Assembly: GCF_000801105.2 (NCBI RefSeq)
Contig: NC_079515.1
Coordinates: forward strand, 13,206,001 to 13,270,000
Reading direction: 5' to 3'
Origin: Raphanus sativus
Lineage: Eukaryota > Streptophyta > Magnoliopsida > Brassicales > Brassicaceae
DNA length: 64,000 nt
Part shown: piece after piece, positions 36,080 to 47,800 of the stretch
Layout of the letters: every line of letters starts with the position of its first letter
Numbering within the stretch: position 1 is the first letter of the stretch
Made by a program: the position numbers and the translations under genes
Notes under the pieces: model-generated
Told to the model about the DNA's origin: nothing
Databases searched by the model: none
The model's input: the letters and a program-made list of their open reading frames with translations, nothing else

Positions 36080-37530
36080 ATACAACATTTTCTATTGCAA
36101 ATTTCTCATCGTTCTCTAAATTTTCTATTTTTCTTGATTTCTTTAAAATATTTTAAAATTATGATAAAATAATTTTAAGCCATTAAATCTAATAAAGTTT
36201 TTAATTCTTTATTCATGATTTATAAAGCATATAGAAACTTTATAATACAATAATAGTTATTATATACTCATATATAAATAAACTTTATGTAAAACATAAA
36301 ATTATTAATTTTCTTATTATATAAAATTATTTCATTATATTATACAGTTTCTAAATATAAAAACCTAATCAAATATTACTCTTTTTAAAATTTTAAACAA
36401 TTAGTTACCATAGATCATTATTAGTATTATTATTTTGATTTTTGGCAAGTGATATTATTTTTTATGGAATATTTTTTATTTTTAGAACTAAATAATATAA
36501 ATAATAACTAGAAATCATTGCAATCAAATTATGCTAATTTTCTTAAAACTTCACCAATGATCTACACATAAGAAAAAGTTCACTTAAGTGACTTTTTGTT
36601 TAACATATAATTATATTCTTTATAAATGATTTATATGATCTTAAATAATTATAAAATTTGGATAAATTGATTTTGTAAGCGATTACAAATAATTTCTTTA
36701 AATTTTTAAATTATTATTAATGATTTATAAAGCATGTGTGGTTATAGGATTTGATACTGATTATATAATTATATATGTATATAATTAATTATGTAGAAAT
36801 ATTAATATTATATTTATTTTTATATATGATATTTTGTTCATATATTATGTTGTTTATAAATATTAAAATTAGTTGATCAAACATTATTAGCTTTTCTATA
36901 ATTTCGACAATTAGTTACCATAGGTTATTTTGTAATATTCTTCAGATTAGTTTGAAAGTGTTATTAATTGGTTCTAAACTTATCTTTAATTTTTAGATAT
37001 AATTAAATATAAATTAAAATTAGAAATAATCGACACATAAGCGATAGTCACTTAAGTGAGTTCTAATTTAATATATAGGAGTATTTATATTTTAGGGATT
37101 TTATGATCTTAAAAGTAATTTTAAAATTCTGATAAATTGATTTTGTGATGATAAATAATTTTAAAAATTTCTTTTAGTCTAATTTTTATTAATGATATAT
37201 AATGCATTGTGTTTTATAAGATTTAATAGTTATTATATAATTGTATATGTATATAATTAACTATGTAAAAATAAAATTATTATATTTTTATATAAATGTT
37301 TTTCATATATTATATAGGTTATAAATGTTAAAATAACTGATTAACCATTATTAGTCTTTTTATATGAAAACTAGTTACCATAGGTTATTTTGTGATATCC
37401 TTTAGATTTATGGAAATTAATTGGTTCTAAACTCATTTTTAGTTTTTGGATTTAATTAATAAAAAAAAATTGACCAATCAAATTATAACAGTCTATTATT
37501 CACAGTGATCGACACATAAACAAAAATCAC
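36080..37530. repeat. Three-copy degenerate tandem repeat, about 470-bp period
   Basis: Anchors recur in order: AGTTACCATAG at 36403, 36913 and 37373, and ACACATAAG-type followed by TCACTTAAGTGA-type at 36564, 37033 and 37512. Copies differ by many substitutions and indels, so the array is old. No open frame is shared between copies. Confidence 0.7.
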
Positions 37531-37532
37531 TT

Positions 37533-37896
37533 GGGGTGTATTCAAGTGAGAGTTTTAGGTGATTTGTATTAAAATGACAAATCCACGTTATTCAAACATG
37601 AATTCTAAAACCTCATTTAAAATTCACTATTATTGAACTTGACATTTCGTAAAGTATTATGAAATCTACTGTTATTGAAAATATTTTAAGTTATGGAGTT
37701 TTAAAGTTTTCAGATGATTTTAGGATGTTTGAGTGGAGTTTCTTAGTTAAAAGTAAATTAAAACTCAAATATCATGGTTTTAGGTGATATTCTAGAGTAA
37801 TTTAACAAAAATCACATAAATCTCTGAAACTTATTGAAATCATTTAAAACTCCATTAAGAATAAAATCATATCAAATGTTAAATTGAATACACCCC
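37533..37896. mobile_element. Harbinger/Tourist-like MITE A
   Basis: Terminal inverted repeats GGGGTGTATTCAA at 37533 and its complement TTGAATACACCCC ending at 37896, length about 364 bp. Interior blocks of the type GATTTTAGG and AAATCC are repeated. The target duplication is not clear. Confidence 0.65.
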
Positions 37897-37901
37897 TCTT
37901 A

Positions 37902-38291
37902 GGGAGTGCATTGAATCTGAAATTTGAGGTGATTTGACTTTTAGGGGGTGTTATTAGATTGGAAATTTAGTGGAATTGAATATTTAATGAATTTTTAGAT
38001 TATTGCTGCAGAATCTGAGAATTTCGTGTGATTTTTGTTAAACAATTCTAGAATCTCATCTAAAACTATGAGATTTAATTTATAACTAAAAATCCCTTTC
38101 AAATACTCTAAAACACCCTAAAATCTTCGACTTAAATTTTGTTTAATAACAGTGAATTTCAGAATATTTTTCGAAATAACAAGTTTAATAACACTAGATT
38201 TTAAAGTGTTTTTAAAATCTATGTTTGAATAACAGTGGATTTGTCACATTAATATACATTACCTCAAATGCCTAGTTGAATACATCCCCTT
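37902..38291. mobile_element. Harbinger/Tourist-like MITE B
   Basis: Starts GGGAGTGCATTGAA and ends TTGAATACATCCCC. Its right arm read backwards matches the left arm of MITE A over about 100 bases (GACAAATCCACGTTATTCAA-like). The two elements are adjacent relatives. A GGGGGTGTTATTAG motif at 37944 may mark a further insertion within it. Confidence 0.55.
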
Positions 38292-38571
38292 GACTGATTT
38301 CTTATTTAATATATATGAGAATAATATTTGGCTGATATATTTTATAACGTTATATCTCTATTAATAGTCTAAATATTTTCTCCTAGATTTGTTTTTGCTA
38401 AAATATTTGACTTCTTTCATTGCTGTATTTTTTACCATAACTAGTCTTCTTTTCTTCTTCTTTTTTAAAAAAAAAAACTTATCATACCTAGTGTTCTTCT
38501 ACATGGATATCTGCAGTACACAATTCTTATAAGATACATAGATTTCAATTGTAGTTGTGGGTGTTATCAAA

Positions 38572-41560
38572 ATGGGTTGGATAGTGAAAGCTCTTCTTGC
38601 TGCTTCAGTATTGTTGTCTTTGTGTTTTTCACTAACAGAGTCTGCCCCTGAGTCTGCTCAGGTCACCAAACTTTCTGGCTTCAGTGGCACTTTTCCATCT
38701 AAACACTATGCCGGGTATACTCAGTTGAACTGCTTATATTTCAGAAAAAAATCTCATATTTTCATACAGTTTTAAAATTAGATTTTCTTCCTAAAGGATT
38801 TAATCTCTCTTTTCAAATGGACGTTGGTATGTGATCTAAGGTATGTGGCAATAGATAAGGAGCGTAATAAGAATCTGTGGTACTACTTTGTGGAATCAGA
38901 GAGAAATGCTTCAACAGATCCAGTTGTCATTTGGTTAAATGGTGGTCCCGGTTGCTCTAGCATGGATGGATTTATCTACGAGCACGGTAAGTTTCATACA
39001 GTGTTTACGTTAGCCACTACAAAGTTTAGTTTATTTTGGACTGAAAGATTTATCTCGATGTTATCAAAAACATAATTAAAACATACTTTGCAGGTCCTTT
39101 CAATTTCGAACGAACAAAAACAAAAGAACCTCGTTTGCATCTCAATCCTTATAGTTGGTCTAAGGTGAAAAGAAAGAACAACGACTATTGATAAACCCTC
39201 AAACATGTTCTTTTCTTATAATAGATTAAGAAATCGTCTGAAATGTTTTGTTTTTTTGGCGTCAGGTTTCTAACATCATATACCTTGACTCCCCAGTTGG
39301 TGTGGGGTACTCTTACTCTAAAAACAAGTCCGATTATAAAATAAATGATTCAACAACCGCGGCTGATTCTTATGCATTCCTAGTTGAGGTGAAATAATAT
39401 TGTTAGAGATATTCAAACAATGTTTATTGTGTAGTGGGTGCGATTCAACGAGCTAACCATTAATTGTCAATGTTCGACAGTGGTTCAAGATGTTTCCAGA
39501 GTTTCAGTCAAATCCATTCTTTATCTCAGGAGAATCATATGCTGGTGTCTATGTCCCAACTCTTGCTTTGGAAGTTGTTAAAGGTCATTTAACTTTTGTA
39601 ATCTCATGTTATTAAAAAAATAAATCCCTTTTCATATGCTAGCAGAAAAAAATTGTTTCCAGTATCTCTTCAACTCTTGTTATGTTGTAGGAAATAAGAA
39701 TGCAATGAGAATAAATAAAAGAGACAATACGACTGAGAATAAGAAGAAAGGAACAAGGCCGGTTATCAACTTGAAGGTACAACTAATGGAATTCAATAAT
39801 TGAGATAATTTATGTTTCAGATTCAAAGTTCTTTATTGTTTCGGATCGTCAATCTTAATATGTCCTATACATTGTATATAGGGATATTTGGTGGGTAATG
39901 GAGTTACTGATCCAGTGTTTGATGGTAACGCACTTGTCCCCTTTGCACATGGGATGGGACTCATCTCTAATGAACTCTATGAGGTCTGGTTTTGCTGCTC
40001 AATATCTTATAATCCTTGTTTTACTCGTCACTGCTTTTATCCTAATGTGTAACAAGAACTGGCAGGATACTAAAGCAGCATGCAAAGGAGAGTACTATAA
40101 AGATCCACATGTAAGTGAAGAATGCGGTCACTTGCTTGAGAAAGTGTCAGATGATGTGAGCTTATTAAACATATATAACACTCTAGAACCGTGCTTCCAC
40201 GGAACATCGATGTCCCCGATTGATATGGTGGGATCCATTCCTACGAGTTTCCTTAAGTTGGGAAGAACAGAAAGGCCATTGCCAGTGCGAAAGAGAATGT
40301 TTGGACGCTCGTGGCCCCTAGGTGCTGTTGTGCGTCCAGGCTTTATCCCTAGTTGGCCTCAAATCCTTGCTGGCTCCTCAGTTCCTTGCATTGTGAGTAC
40401 TTAACGTCATCATGAACCTTTCCTCTTATATATGTTTTGGTTAAGTATAATTGCAATTGCATCTTGTTTATAGACAAAATTACATGTGTACAGTTAGGTT
40501 TATCCACTTTGTATGAAAGGATCTTTGATCATTATACACAAATATAAGCTAATAATTTCATTTAAAAAGTATTTACTTTTAGTTTTAATATACATTATTT
40601 CTCATATACATGTATTTCTCCACTACTTATAATGTAAGAAACTTGGTATGGATGCAGGACGATAGAGTTGCAACGGCATGGCTGAACGATCCAGCAGTAA
40701 GGAAAGCGATTCATGCTAAAGAGGTCTTTATATCATCCATCATACATGTTCTCTTTTTTCTTTTTATTTTTTTGCTATAAAATATTTTGACATCTAATTA
40801 TTCTGTCTGAAACGCTGATAGGAAAGCGAGATTGGAAGATGGCAACTGTGCACAAACAACCTCCATTACATTAGTGATGCTGGAAGTATGATAGAATTTC
40901 ATAGAAACCTCACTCTTAGTGGCTATCGTGCTCTAATTTACAGGTACGTATATATTATATTAACTGTCGAAGTAAGACTAAAACAATGTCTAATCAAGGT
41001 GGCGTGGCCCAATGGTGTTGTTCTGGAGTAAAACATAAGATATCGTCTTTTAGATGTTTAAACTAGCAGTTTCAAAATCTAACCAAGTAACCAAATTAAA
41101 GAAAGTGATCCAGTGTAAAATTTTAATATGTACAGCGGAGATCATGACATGTGTGTACCATACACTGGCTCTGAAGCATGGACTAAGTCAATGGGATATA
41201 AGGTGGTCGACGAATGGAGGCCATGGTTGTCAAATAGCATGGTCGCTGGGTAATTAATAATTATTTTCTCCATAACTCTATCTCTCTTTTGAATGATTTG
41301 TTTCTCAGCTCATCATTTCTACAATAATTTGGTACTATAGGTTTACACAAGGGTATGACAACAATCTTACATTTCTAACTATCAAGGTAAAAATCAACTC
41401 TTTTTGTTTGTATTTTACAAATAAAATCGTTGCTTTTGTTATGCGCTTTTGATGTTTGACGTTATATGTTTTGTAGGGTGCAGGACATACCGTTCCTGAA
41501 TACAAACCACATGAAGCCTTAGACTTCTATAGCCGTTTTCTAGCAGGGAAAAAAATGTAG
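38572..41560 (+). CDS. SCPL21: Serine carboxypeptidase-like protein (SCPL21-like)
   Basis: Thirteen exons: 38572-38714, 38841-38986, 39094-39164, 39266-39388, 39481-39583, 39691-39776, 39882-39983, 40066-40392, 40658-40723, 40822-40943, 41136-41249, 41341-41386 and 41477-41560, all GT-AG and in phase, giving 510 residues. A signal peptide is likely at residues 1 to about 25 ([14 protein letters not shown]). Peptidase S10 marks are all present: [13 protein letters not shown] (substrate-binding oxyanion region), [17 protein letters not shown] with nucleophile Ser180, the [12 protein letters not shown] block (about 430) with the catalytic Asp, and GAGHTVP with His487. The protein should be secreted or vacuolar; SCPL members act as peptidases or acyltransferases and sequence alone does not decide which. 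The ATG at 38572 is chosen because the frame upstream has no other ATG. By order it corresponds to Arabidopsis At3g25420. No lesion is seen. Confidence 0.92.
40997..41100 (+). mobile_element. Possible SINE fragment in SCPL21 intron 10
   Basis: GGTGGCGTGGCCCAATGGTG resembles the A-box end of tRNA-derived SINEs, and GTTTCAAAATC about 70 bases later is a poor B-box. No target duplication or tail was found, so this is only a suggestion. Confidence 0.3.
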
Positions 41561-41886
41561 AGCCCCCAAGTTTTAGCTCATCGTCTTGTTCTATCGAAAT
41601 AAAAATCATGCTCCTTTGAGCTTAAAACATCCATTCTAATAAAAATAAAGTTTCCATTAAAAAAAAGGATTCAATATTTTTAGGGACTAGATCTCATCTC
41701 CATAAGGGTCATGTTAGACATTAATTGTTAACTAATCTATGATCATCTATTGCATTTCTCCGTATTTGATATTAGCTTTGGTCATATAAGTTGAGATCAA
41801 GAGGGATAATAAGTGTGCTCGAGTTCTTGGACAAAAACATGGGGACAAGCCTAGCTTCTCTTGGCTCCCAAGACGAAGAAGAAGCT
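41561..41886. other. Intergenic region between convergent SCPL21 and RPC7-like genes
   Basis: 326 bases holding both 3' ends; an AATAAA-like signal occurs at 41600 on the plus strand. Nothing else is seen. Confidence 0.6.
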
Positions 41887-44800
41887 TTAATACACTGCTT
41901 CATCTGTTGACAGAAAACGAGAAACAAAGTTAGAATCATTTCTATAAGTATATAATCGTGAGTGTAAAGATGATGCTTACTATCATTATCCTCTGGGCCG
42001 TTATAATCGTCGTCGTCATCATCAAACTCTTCATTCTACAAAACATTAAAGAAGAAGAAGAAACTTTAACTAAACTTCAGAGCCAGAATACTTGCATGTT
42101 TCCATCGTTTCACCAATTAGTTAAAAAAAAAGAAGAACCTTATCATAGTCTCCGTTATCAGAATCTTCTCCCTCAGATTCCTCAGCTTCATCATCACCTT
42201 CTCCTTCTTCATTATCTGCCTTCCCTTCAGCCTATAAACCAAACAAAACAATCAAACAATGTGGGCTCCTTAATAATGAACTGTATTTTGTTATACCTTA
42301 AGCTTTGCTTCAAGCTTCTCCAAAACCTCCAACTTCTGCAGATCTACAAAAAAGAAAAACAGAACATAAACTTTGAGTTTCTTTTATTTGTAAAACATTG
42401 TTGAAACAAAACAAAAAACAACAATAACGTCAGTTACCTGCGTCCTGAGTCCATTTAGCTCTCTTCACAGGCCGTTCTCTTGAAGTATCTGAGAGATTGC
42501 AGCATATGATCAAAAACAGCAATATAAAAGATGAAACAAAAAAGAATAAGACTGCGAACCTCCAAGAAGTTCTTTAGGGAAGTTATCAGGTCTAAGAACA
42601 AGATAGTCAAAGAAAGATCCCCTCTCATGAGACTTCTTCTTCTTTGGTTTCAACGTGTCTGAAAACCTCTCAATGTCTAAACTCTCACTCTCTGAATACA
42701 AAAAAACATTAAAAATCAATGTCGAAGAGAGTTTATGTATGGTGTTTTGTCATATGAAGATACCTCTCTTTGAAACTCCATCGCCTAAGTGGTAAATCGA
42801 AGTTCTCCAAAACCTGTCAAAACGATCATTGAATTGATTGACTTCTGAGATTGATTTGCGGTCAGGTAACGTAATGTCCTGTATTAGTGTTTAGAGGTGA
42901 ACAGAAGAGGATCTCCTTGTGACGTTCATGGCGTTTTGATAAAGCACAAGAAGACAAAGGAGAGAGAGAGAGAGGATAAAGGAATACTTTCTGTTATTGA
43001 TCAAAGTGTGAGCTACACACGTTATATACACTTGACAGCTAATTCCGGAACAAACCGGTTATTGATCTAATCTAAAATGTACAATCAGACCGTAAATGAA
43101 CCGATAATAAACCAATATTCCCCCTCAAGATGGAGCATATATGTCAATGAACTCCATCTTGCTCATAAGATGCCGGAAAGGAGAAGGATACAAAGGTTTA
43201 GTGAGCATATCAGCAAGTTGATTTGCTGTCCTGACATGAAGTGTACGCACTAGACCTTTCTTAACCCATTCCCGAACAATGTGACAGTCTCGCTCCACGT
43301 GTTTAGTCCTTTCATGGAAAACAGCATTGTTAGCTATATGTATGGCAGCAGTGTTGTCACAGTAGAGAGGCGCAGCTTCTCGAGTTTCAATCCACAGATC
43401 CTCCATCAAGTTTCGAAACCAAATCATCTCCTTGACAGCTTCAGACATTGCACGGTATTCTGACTCAGCGGAGGAGCTAGAAACTGTGTCTTGCTTATTC
43501 GATTTCCATGTGATAAGCGAAGACCCAACAAACACACATAAACCAGAGACAGTCTGTCTAGTATCATGACATGAACCCCAATCAGCATCTGCAAAAGCAG
43601 ACAGCTTCAAATCGGAGGTAGAAGAATAGAAAAGTCCTAAACCGACAGTGCCTTTGAGGTAATGTAGAACTTTGTAGGCAGCTTGGAGGTGTGGAGCTCT
43701 AGGAGATGAGGTGAACTGACATAGTTTGTGAACTGCAAAAGTGATATCCAGCCGAGTAAAGGTCAAGTAGAGAAGTTTCCCAACAAGTCGACGATATAAC
43801 TCTGCGTTTGGTAACAGTTCACCGTCTTCAATAGACAACTTGGTGCTGGGATCCATTGGGATGGAAGAAGGCTTGCAGCCAAGGAGTCCAGTGTCAGTCA
43901 ACAAGTCAAGAACATATTTGCGCTGACAAATGGAGATTCCTGCAGAGGAACGAGCAATTTCCAGACCAAGAAAGTAGCGTAGAGTGCCTAGATCACGCAA
44001 CTTGAATGAAGCATGAAGAGCAGTCTTGAGCAACTCAGTGGCTTTGTCACAGCTACTCGCAATGATGATATCATCTACGTATACCAAGACAGCCATATAA
44101 GCACTTCCAGAGTGTTTGAGAAACAGAGTATGTTCACCTGAAGACACTTTGAAGCCTAATCCCAACAACGTCTCAGAGAACTTTAAGAACCATTGTCGTG
44201 AAGCTTGTTTGAGTCCATAGAGCGACTTCTTGAGCTTGCATACTGCGTTGGGAGGGAAAGATTCCCCCTGTCTAGGTGAGTATCCCGGAGGTAGAGACAT
44301 ATATATCTCTTCATCTAAGTCTCCGTTAAGGAAGGCGTTAGATATATCAAGTTGAGATAGTGACCAGTTCTTTGCAGCAGCAACAGCAAGAAGTAGTTTC
44401 ACCGTAGAGAGCTTGGCAACTGGTGAGAAAGTCTCTACATAGTCTATGCCTTCTTGTTGTGTGTAACCCTTAGCAACAAGTCTCGCTTTGTATCTTTCCA
44501 GTGTCCCATCTGCATTTAACTTTACCTTAAACACCCATTTGCAACCCACAGCTCGCTTTCCTTCAGGAAGAGAACAAACTAGCCAAGTATTATTCTCTTC
44601 TAGAGCTGTTATCTCAATCCCCATAGCATCACACCATTCTTTTAATTTGCAGGCTTGAGCAAAGTTGCGAGGCTCAGGGATGCTATTTACAGCATTGATA
44701 AAGATCCGATAAGGATCAGAGAGACCATCATAAGACACAAAGTTCGAAATAGGATGCTCAGTGCTGCAGTCATAGTCTTTGAGATGACGTGGGGGTTTAG

Positions 44801-47800
44801 AGACACGGCGAGTAGAAGGTTGTGGATCTGTTGCAGGGACAGAAGATGGAGCAGCTGCAGAAACATCTGTCTCAGAGTGTGGATGTGGGAAAAAGGCAGC
44901 TTGATCTGCAGAGAGAGAAGGCTGAAGAAAGGGGAACAAGTTCTCATGAAAGACTACGTTTCTGGAGATGAATATTTGATGACTTTGGACATCGATAAGC
45001 TTGTAGCCCTTGTAACCAGATGGGTATCCGAGGAACGCGCAAGCTCGAGCTCTATCTTGGAACTTGTGACGACCCTTAGGAGAAGTACTAGCGTAGCAAA
45101 GACATCCAAACGTCTTAAGGTTAGAGTAGTCTGGAGGCTTAGACGTAAGCATTTCAAAAGGGGTCTTGTTTCCAATAACAGAGGAAGGTGTTCTGTTTAT
45201 CAAGAACACAGCAGTCAGAACGCAATCTCCCCAGTGACTGAGAGGAACACCAGACTGGAAGAGAAGTGCTCTGGCTACGTTAAGGAGGTGCTGATGCTTG
45301 CGCTCCACGACAGAGTTTTGCTCAGGAGTTTCTGGGCAACAATGATAAGAGATGATACCCTTAGCTTTGTATAAGGCGTCAAAACGGAGCTCAGGAGCAT
45401 TGTCTGCTCTGACTGACTTGATCTGCGCATCATACTGTATTTCTACCATTGTAATGAACTCCGGGAAAACAGTGAGAACGTCACTCTTATGCTTGAGAAG
45501 GTATACCCATGTGACGCGAGTATGGTCATCAACTATGGTGAGGAAATATTTAAATCCTTCATGTGTAGGTTCTGAAAACGGCCCCCAAACGTCTATGTGA
45601 AGAAGCTCAAATGGCTTAGAACATAATTTAGGACGTAAATGATAAGACAGTTTCTTTTGTTTAGCACGATGACAAACGTCACAATGCAGTAATCCCTTAT
45701 TCTTTGTCTTTGAAAATCCAAGTACATCAGAAAGAAGGTCTATACGCTCAAAAGAACTGTGTCCAAAACGTTGGTGCCAAATAGAAGCATCTACAACATT
45801 ATTAGCAAACGAAGAAGCAGAAACTGCAGAGCTTGTAGCAGCATCCAGGACGTACAGCTTGGCAATCCGTCTACCGCTTCCAATCGTCGATCCCCTGATA
45901 GGATCCTGTATGGTGAAAGAACCAGAGTCAAAGGTCACTTGAGCGCCAACATCAGAGGTTAAAGAACTAACACTCAGAAGGTTGAGCCTGAACTCGGGGA
46001 TAAACAGAACATTCTGAAGTTTTAGTGTAGCATTGATATTGATTTGACCAATGCCACTAACTCTGAGTGTAGAACCATTAGGAAGATTCACAAAATGTTC
46101 AACAGAAGTATCGAGGGTATGAAACGCCTCACGTTGATGAGATACATGGTGAGTAGCATCAGAATCCACAATCCATGTATTCTTATCAGTGGCACATTGT
46201 GTGACACTGAGAATGCCAATGAAACTGAAAGTTGAGGAGGAGAAAGATATACCCGATTGATCATTGGGTTGAGACGCAGATGCCTGAGAAGTGTTGTGAT
46301 CAGGTTGGAGTTGAAGCTGAGAACTGAAGTAGGCAATGAAGTTTTGTATCTGATCTTTGTTCAACTTCCCAACGAGATCATCAAGGCCAGAAACAGGCGA
46401 AGGAGCATTCTGAACAGCGATGTTTGGAGCAACTGCAGGAGGCTTCGTCTGTTGAGGTTTGTCTGCGTTCCATTTTCCTTTCTTCCACCCGACCGGATAG
46501 CCATGGAGCTTGTAACAACGATCTATGACATGACCAGTGTTGCCACAGTGTGAACATATAGCTCCAGGTTTTCGCTGAAATGCATTGGCTGCACTTGGAG
46601 AGGAAGCATTCGAATCACCAGCAGAGGACCCTGACGGGATCGAGTTAGAAGACGCAGTCAGTGCAGAAGACTGAGGAGCGCCATGACTAACTTGAAAAGC
46701 CGTCGGAGCGATGACAGAGTTAAACTGACGCTGGCTATCATCTTGATCCAATATGTTGCAAATCTCAGCAAGATCAGGGAGTGGCTTGCGCATAAGAATC
46801 TGACTACGAACAATAGAATATTTCTCATTGAGACCAGCCAAAAAATTTATGATTCGACCTCGTTCAATCTTAGCTTTGGCTGCACGTTGGCTCAAACAAC
46901 TCGTACTCTTGCAGCAGAGACAGGTTTCAGGGGACTCCGTTCCATCCAAGTTATCCCAAAGGGTTTTAAGAGTGGTGTAATAACTTGATAGATCGAGGGA
47001 ACCTTGATGAAGATCCTGAATCTGTTGGACGAGCTGGAAGGTCCGTGGTAGATTAGTCTTGTGAAAGCGGTTGTGGAGATCAACCCATATTTCTGTTGCA
47101 TCATCAAACGACAAAATACTACCATAGATCTGAGGAGAAACGGTGTTGAGGAGCCACGATTTCACCATGCTATTGCAACGAGACCAGATCCGAAAGAGAG
47201 GGGTATCGGAAACAGGACGAGGAAGAGACCCATCAACGAAAGCGATCTTGTTCTTTGCATCGAGAGCAATCTTCATCGCAGAGCACCATTGGGTGTAGTT
47301 TGACCCATCCAGGTTAATGGAAACGAGCAACAAACCAGGGTGATCGGCATGATGAAGAAACAGCGGCGAGTGAACGCTATCTGGGTTCATCACGGTGGAG
47401 AGAGAAAGAGAATCCGGAACGAGCGGAGCAGCAACGGCTTCAAGAGGTGAAGCAGAGCCACCAGCACGAAGATTCGAGCTCCCAGCGCGAGTGAAACGGC
47501 CAGTTCGGCGAGAACGACGGAGGCTAACCACCATCGCAGCGACGCAGCTAAACGACAAAAGAAAACAGAGATCGAAGAAATAGGTCGAAACAGAGCTCAA
47601 AAGAAAGAGCAGGACGAAAGGATGAGCTTGAGCTCACCGCTCTGATACCATATTAGTGTTTAGAGGTGAACAGAAGAGGATCTCCTTGTGACGTTCATGG
47701 CATTTTGATAAAGCACAAGAAGACAAAGGAGAGAGAGAGAGAGGATAAAGGAATACTTTCTGTTATTGATCAAAGTGTGAGCTACACACGTTATGTACAC

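Noticed and set aside
36080..37530. CRISPR-like array
   Set aside because: Units are about 470 bp and strongly diverged in a plant nuclear context; no short repeats with spacers.
38557..38571. Upstream GTG as SCPL21 start
   Set aside because: Plant genes start at ATG; the ATG at 38572 gives a proper signal peptide.
44655..45374. 239-codon plus-strand open frame inside the copia element
   Set aside because: Antisense shadow of the 1491-codon polyprotein; no family match.
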